Assembly (NCBI GenBank): GCA_937916025.1
Contig: CALGGX010000506.1
Location: forward strand, 1 to 7,332
DNA length: 7,332 nucleotides
From: an uncultured Selenomonadales bacterium
GTDB taxonomy: Bacteria; Bacillota_C; Negativicutes; Selenomonadales; Selenomonadaceae
Direction: 5' to 3'
Notes under the pieces: model-generated
Databases searched by the model: none
The model's input: the letters and a program-made list of their open reading frames with translations, nothing else
What the model was told of the DNA's origin: nothing
Translations under genes and position numbers: made by a program
In this document: positions 5,425-7,332 of the stretch, piece by piece
Position numbering within the stretch: position 1 is the stretch's first letter
How the letters are laid out: every line of letters starts with the position of its first letter

Positions 5425-6756
5425 TTGAAGCAAAACTTCGTCTCAAAAGACGACATCAATCTCGTTCTCGCCGGACTCGGAGAATTTTTCCGGCAAATGC
5501 AAGCGAATCAGAAATTTACCGCCGGAGATTTGAAAGACTTCATGGAGCCGATCTTCGAGCGCGCCGGATATCGTGCCGCGCGGCGCATCGATGAGCAGAC
5601 CAACATTCTGATCATTCACGACTCCGGCGTGGGCGATTTCGTCAACAAATCGGCGGCAATCCGCGAGATCAGACGCATTTATCCGACCGCGCACATCACG
5701 CTGGTTGTCTATCCGCGCGCGCTCGATCTCGCCGAGCATTGCCCCTACGTCGATGAAATCATTCCGAACGGTCGCGAGTGCGATTGGCATTCGCTGTTGG
5801 AGATATATCGCTGGAACGCCGGTCTCGCGCAACGACTTCTTCGCCGCCGAATCGATATCGTCTACGCCTTTACGCAATATCCGAGCACGATCCTGCTGTC
5901 GTACATGAGCGGCGCGCGCGAACGCGTTTCATACAAATTCACACCCGAGGACGGCGGCATCGAGTGCGGTCCGTTTTACGTTTTTTCGCCGCTTTTGACG
6001 ATCGAAGTGCCGCATCAATTGTACGGAACTCACAGCGTCGAGAACAGCCTCGCGCTCGTCGATTACACTCTGCACGCGCCCGTCGTCAATCGCGAAGCGG
6101 AAGTCTGGTTCACGCCGCTCGACTTGCATGGTACGGAGCAACTCGTCATTAAAGACATCAATGAAGGGCGGAAGATTTACGCGCTGTGCATGGGAGGAAC
6201 CGCTCCTCGCAAGCAATGGCCGCCGCAAAATTACGCCAAACTTGCAAAAAAAATTCTCGGGCGCGAGCCCAAGATCAAATTCGTAATTCTCGGCGGCGGT
6301 CCGATGGATGAGCAATCGGTTGCCGTATTCAAACAAACTCTCGGCGATAAAATGTTTGACAAACATGTCATCGATCTGACTAACAAAGTCAACTTTCGGC
6401 AGAGCGCGGCGATTTTGAGTTTGTGCAGTCTTTACATCGGAAATGACACCGGCACCATGCACATGGCAGCAGCAGTCAAAACTCCCGTGCTGATGTTGCA
6501 CTACTTCGCCGCCGATTTGCCGCATCATGATCACACCGCGCCGAAGACGGATTATCCGTATCATGTGCCGTCGGTGACCGTGCAACCGAAACATGCGCTC
6601 GATCAATGCCGCGAGTCGAAAGATCACTACGGTTGCATCGTCGTCGACCGTCCGCACTGCATCGCGCAGATCACTGTCGAGACCGCCTTCGACGCTTACA
6701 ATCAATTGAAGAAACGCATTGCGGAAGGCAACATAGAGCCGCTCTTCATCAATTGA
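5425..6756 (+). CDS. Glycosyltransferase family 9 (heptosyltransferase-like) protein, copy B, intact
   Basis: 443 aa. TTG 5425 is preferred because GGAG lies 8 nt upstream and because MKQNFVSKDDI then aligns with MRPTFVDKRAV of copy A; starting at TTG 5401 would add eight residues without homology. Residues 1-50 form a predicted helical module ending FMEPIFERAGYR. The GT9 N-terminal Rossmann half follows, with SGVGDF at 67-72 and REIRRIYPTAHITLVVYP. The C-terminal half has KQWPPQNYAKL (from 263) and YIGNDTGTMHMAAAVKTPV with Asp341 and His346 of the family D-T-G-x-x-H signature. A Cys-rich tail, CRESKDHYGC through DRPHC, is shared with copy A. No signal peptide is seen, consistent with cytoplasmic/peripheral action. 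It follows copy A by 13 nt and is presumably cotranscribed. GT9 membership is secure; sugar donor, acceptor and whether the product is LPS core or another glycan are unknown. Confidence 0.9.
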   Translation: MKQNFVSKDDINLVLAGLGEFFRQMQANQKFTAGDLKDFMEPIFERAGYRAARRIDEQTNILIIHDSGVGDFVNKSAAIREIRRIYPTAHITLVVYPRALDLAEHCPYVDEIIPNGRECDWHSLLEIYRWNAGLAQRLLRRRIDIVYAFTQYPSTILLSYMSGARERVSYKFTPEDGGIECGPFYVFSPLLTIEVPHQLYGTHSVENSLALVDYTLHAPVVNREAEVWFTPLDLHGTEQLVIKDINEGRKIYALCMGGTAPRKQWPPQNYAKLAKKILGREPKIKFVILGGGPMDEQSVAVFKQTLGDKMFDKHVIDLTNKVNFRQSAAILSLCSLYIGNDTGTMHMAAAVKTPVLMLHYFAADLPHHDHTAPKTDYPYHVPSVTVQPKHALDQCRESKDHYGCIVVDRPHCIAQITVETAFDAYNQLKKRIAEGNIEPLFIN

Positions 6757-7332
6757 TTTGGATCAGATGCTTCGGACTGTGAGTCATCGGCTCGGCATCG
6801 TCGTCCGTAACTCGAACCGTGTCTTCAATCCGCAAGCCGCCGAAGTTCGGAATGTAAATGCCGGGCTCGTCCGTGACGATCATGTCGGCTTCCAGCGATT
6901 TGCATTCGCTTAACCTCGACAGGCGCGGCTCTTCATGTATCTCGAGCCCGACGCCATGCCCGAGTCCATGCGTAAAATACTTTTCAAAGCCCGCCTTCTC
7001 CAAGAAGTCGCGGACTTTTTTGTTTGCGTCTCTTCCCGAAACGCCCGGGCGAATCACCGTCAAGCCGTAGAGCTGCGTCTTCAACAGCGCGTGGTAAATC
7101 TTTCGCTGTTCGTCATTCGCATGTCCGACGACGATCGTCCGTGTGATATCCGAGTGATAGCCGTCAAACACCGCGCCGAAATCCATTGTCACGAACTCGC
7201 CGTCAGCAATCACTTTTTCAGACGCCCGCGCATGCGGATAACAGCCGCGCAAGCCCGACGCAACGATCGTCTCAAACGCCGGACGTTCCGATCCGTATTG
7301 CCGCATCAAGTGCTCGAGTTGAGCAGATCGGA
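6749..7332 (-). CDS. Xaa-Pro aminopeptidase/dipeptidase, M24B family, C-terminal part
   Basis: Two-metal (Mn/Co-type) peptidase that cleaves next to proline, acting in cytoplasmic peptide turnover. The gene enters from the right edge: on the minus strand the frame is open to base 7332 and reads RSAQLEHLMRQYGSERPAFE, so the TTG/ATG codons near 7304-7309 are internal. About 194 residues are visible, essentially the 'pita-bread' catalytic domain; relatives of about 350-360 aa have an N-terminal creatinase domain that would lie outside. All five metal ligands appear: Asp of MDFG, Asp of SDITRT 11 residues later, His in HGLGHGVGL, Glu in TDEPGIYI and Glu in GLRIEDTV. The substrate-site IHEEP also fits. 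The stop at 6749-6751 overlaps the end of the convergent GT9 gene. Whether it is an aminopeptidase or a dipeptidase cannot be told from this part. Confidence 0.95.
   Translation of the reverse strand, partial: RSAQLEHLMRQYGSERPAFETIVASGLRGCYPHARASEKVIADGEFVTMDFGAVFDGYHSDITRTIVVGHANDEQRKIYHALLKTQLYGLTVIRPGVSGRDANKKVRDFLEKAGFEKYFTHGLGHGVGLEIHEEPRLSRLSECKSLEADMIVTDEPGIYIPNFGGLRIEDTVRVTDDDAEPMTHSPKHLIQIN

Overview
The window (7,332 bp, GC close to half) looks like chromosome from a diderm bacterium. It encodes the inner-membrane pump of a tripartite RND efflux system and two glycosyltransferase family 9 (heptosyltransferase-type) proteins, which fit an outer membrane bearing LPS or a related glycan. 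The M24B peptidase is of the type common in Firmicutes, and GTG/TTG starts are frequent. A Negativicutes-like organism is my best guess, held with low confidence.

Layout. Positions 1-3048 (+) are the RND transporter, cut at its 5' end by the window edge and missing only about 47 residues. Ten bases later comes a ribbon-helix-helix antitoxin (3059-3280). Its RelE/ParE-type toxin starts by an ATGA overlap at 3277 but is broken: about 28-32 N-terminal residues, then a ~290-bp insert (about 3361-3650), then the toxin's last ~23 codons (3652-3723). The middle ~38 residues are absent. The insert carries both hairpin ends of an IS200/IS605-family element but no transposase or TnpB gene. It has a near-consensus promoter followed by a densely structured stretch resembling an omega (reRNA) scaffold.

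A glycosyltransferase cluster follows on the same strand. A 110-aa S24/S26-peptidase-fold protein (3739-4071) precedes two tandem paralogous GT9 proteins (4087-5411 and 5425-6756), with short gaps of 15 and 13 bp, so the three are probably one transcript. The first GT9 gene is out of frame at a run of eight G residues (4253-4260). Adding one G restores a 441-aa protein, against 443 aa for its intact neighbour, so the run is a candidate phase-variation switch (or a sequencing error). On the minus strand, an M24B Xaa-Pro peptidase (6749 to beyond 7332, N-terminus outside the window) converges on the second GT9 gene; the two stop codons share an 8-bp palindrome.

Most worth a second look are the poly-G switch in the GT9 gene, and the TnpB-less IS200/IS605 derivative with its own promoter and guide-RNA-like scaffold that sits in the dead toxin gene just upstream of the glycosyltransferase operon.
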